Positions 62,958-64,000 of a stretch of DNA of 64,000 nucleotides are shown here, piece after piece (position 1 is the stretch's first letter; each line of letters starts with the position of its first letter). Source of the DNA: Mesobacillus campisalis (GTDB lineage Bacteria > Bacillota > Bacilli > Bacillales > Cytobacillaceae); NCBI RefSeq assembly GCF_000986785.1, contig NZ_LAYY01000008.1, positions 62,001 to 126,000 on the forward strand, written 5' to 3'. The notes beneath the pieces are model-generated. The model made no database searches. It saw only the letters and a list, made by a program, of their open reading frames with translations, and was not told the DNA's origin. The position numbers and the translations under genes were made by a program.

Positions 62958-64000
62958 CTACTTCAATAGCTTCTTTGCTTTATTAATTTGCGCGGTGACT
63001 TCGGCAAATCCGGTGCCGCCTGCAGAGTTTCTGCGGATGACGGCATTGCGCGGGTTGAGCGCTTCGTATATGTCTTCTTCAAACAGGGAGCTGGAAGCCT
63101 TGTACTCTTCAAACGGCAGGTCCGCCAGGTAGCAGCCACGGTTGATGCAGTCGAGGACAAGTTTCCCGACGACTTCATGGGCTTCGCGGAATGGCAGGCC
63201 TTTGGCAGCAAGATAATCCGCAAGTTCCGTTGCGTTGGAAAAATCCTTCCGGACACTTTCTTCCATTACCTGCTCATTCACTGTCATCGTTTCCACCATT
63301 CCGGAAAAGATCTTCAGCGACCCTTTTACCGTTTTAACAGTATCAAACATTCCTTCCTTGTCTTCCTGCATGTCCTTATTGTAGGCAAGCGGCAAGCCTT
63401 TCAGAACGGTTAGCAGGCTTACAAGCCCTCCGTAAACGCGTCCCGTTTTCCCGCGAATCAGTTCGGCCATGTCCGGATTCTTCTTCTGCGGCATGATGGA
63501 GCTTCCGGTTGCGAAGGTATCATCCAGCTCGATGAAGCGGAATTCCTGGCTTGACCAAAGGATGATTTCCTCAGCAAGGCGCGAAAGGTGCATCATCATC
63601 ATCGAGCTTGCCGACATGAATTCAATGATGAAATCACGGTCGCTGACGGCATCCAGGCTATTTTCATAAATGCCACCAAAGCCCAGCAGCTCTGCCGTAT
63701 ATTCGCGGTCGATAGGGAAGGTGGTTCCGGCAAGCGCGCCGGCTCCCAATGGACTGATGTTAATGCGCTCCAGCGCGCCTTTGAAACGCTGCTTATCCCG
63801 CTCAAGCATCCAGAAATACGCCATAAGATGGTGCGCAAAGGAAATCGGCTGTGCCCTTTGCAAATGCGTATATCCAGGCATGATGGTTTCGACATGCTGC
63901 TCGGCCTTGCCGACCAGCGTCTGCTGAAATTCAGCAATCAGGGCCAGTATCTCGGAAACCTGCTCTTTTAAATAAAGATGCATGTCGGTGGCCACCTGGT
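62958..64000 (-). CDS. argH: Argininosuccinate lyase, C-terminal part (cut by window edge)
   Basis: 347 codons of an enzyme of about 460 residues; the frame stays open at the right edge (codons for [11 protein letters not shown], part of the conserved RNDQVATD motif), so the true start is outside. Visible motifs: [17 protein letters not shown] (catalytic His), [15 protein letters not shown], and the fumarase-superfamily signature [16 protein letters not shown]. It makes arginine and fumarate from argininosuccinate. argG would be expected upstream, beyond the window. Confidence 0.97.
   Translation of the reverse strand, partial: QVATDMHLYLKEQVSEILALIAEFQQTLVGKAEQHVETIMPGYTHLQRAQPISFAHHLMAYFWMLERDKQRFKGALERINISPLGAGALAGTTFPIDREYTAELLGFGGIYENSLDAVSDRDFIIEFMSASSMMMMHLSRLAEEIILWSSQEFRFIELDDTFATGSSIMPQKKNPDMAELIRGKTGRVYGGLVSLLTVLKGLPLAYNKDMQEDKEGMFDTVKTVKGSLKIFSGMVETMTVNEQVMEESVRKDFSNATELADYLAAKGLPFREAHEVVGKLVLDCINRGCYLADLPFEEYKASSSLFEEDIYEALNPRNAVIRRNSAGGTGFAEVTAQINKAKKLLK

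Overview
The window is a 64 kb piece of a chromosome from an endospore-forming member of the Bacillaceae. Gene order closely follows Bacillus subtilis (zapA-rnhC-pheTS-sspI-ysdC, rplT-rpmI-infC-thrS-dnaI-dnaB-nrdR-speD-gapB-coaE-polA-phoPR-mdh-icd-citZ-pyk-pfkA-accAD-ytsJ-dnaE-ytrHI-nrnA-ytoI). Sporulation genes (sspI, ytxC, ytrH, ytrI, ytaF) and sigma-W type promoters agree with this. Several additions relative to B. subtilis (hflK-hflC, a FIMAH-tailed secreted nuclease/5'-nucleotidase, a FadR-type regulator between accD and the malic enzyme, a dimeric dUTPase) suggest a Mesobacillus/Cytobacillus-like relative rather than B. subtilis itself; the genus cannot be fixed by eye. No prophage, insertion sequence, CRISPR array, rRNA or tRNA was seen.

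Layout. 0-9 kb: cell division (cvpA, zapA), RNase HIII, T-box-controlled pheST, rRNA methyltransferase, sspI, aminopeptidase, dUTPase, ysdB with a sigma-W promoter. 9-18 kb: translation and replication block (L20-leader infC-rpmI-rplT, T-box thrS, ytxC, dnaB-dnaI, nrdR). 18-29 kb: speD, gapB with CcpN-like sites, coaE, ytaF, the 1312-residue secreted nuclease, mutM, polA. 29-34 kb: SPFH pair hflK-hflC with a sigma-W-like promoter, then phoPR. 34-49 kb: central carbon metabolism (mdh, icd, citZ; pyk, pfkA; accDA; malic enzyme with the FadR-type regulator). 47-56 kb: dnaE and small conserved genes. 56-64 kb: peptidase, deoC, pyrophosphatase, alanine dehydrogenase, a 49-codon gene, universal stress protein, a NERD/zinc-ribbon protein and the 3' part of argH.

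Most genes lie on the minus strand. The plus-strand exceptions are largely sporulation or stress genes. Genes often start with TTG, and infC appears to start with AUU.

The most interesting material is intergenic. There are four copies of a ~120 bp imperfect palindrome (three abutting stop codons, one filling the dnaB leader) and two arrays of 51-52 bp units that each encode a 9-bp hairpin which is stable on only one strand. A second 52-bp family is present at two further places. The other notable signals are operator pairs: matching TGGT-N3-ACCA-like palindromes in front of the malic enzyme-regulator operon and of accDA, and a perfect 14-bp palindrome just downstream of the ytoI promoter. All functional links to regulators are inference from sequence and position.
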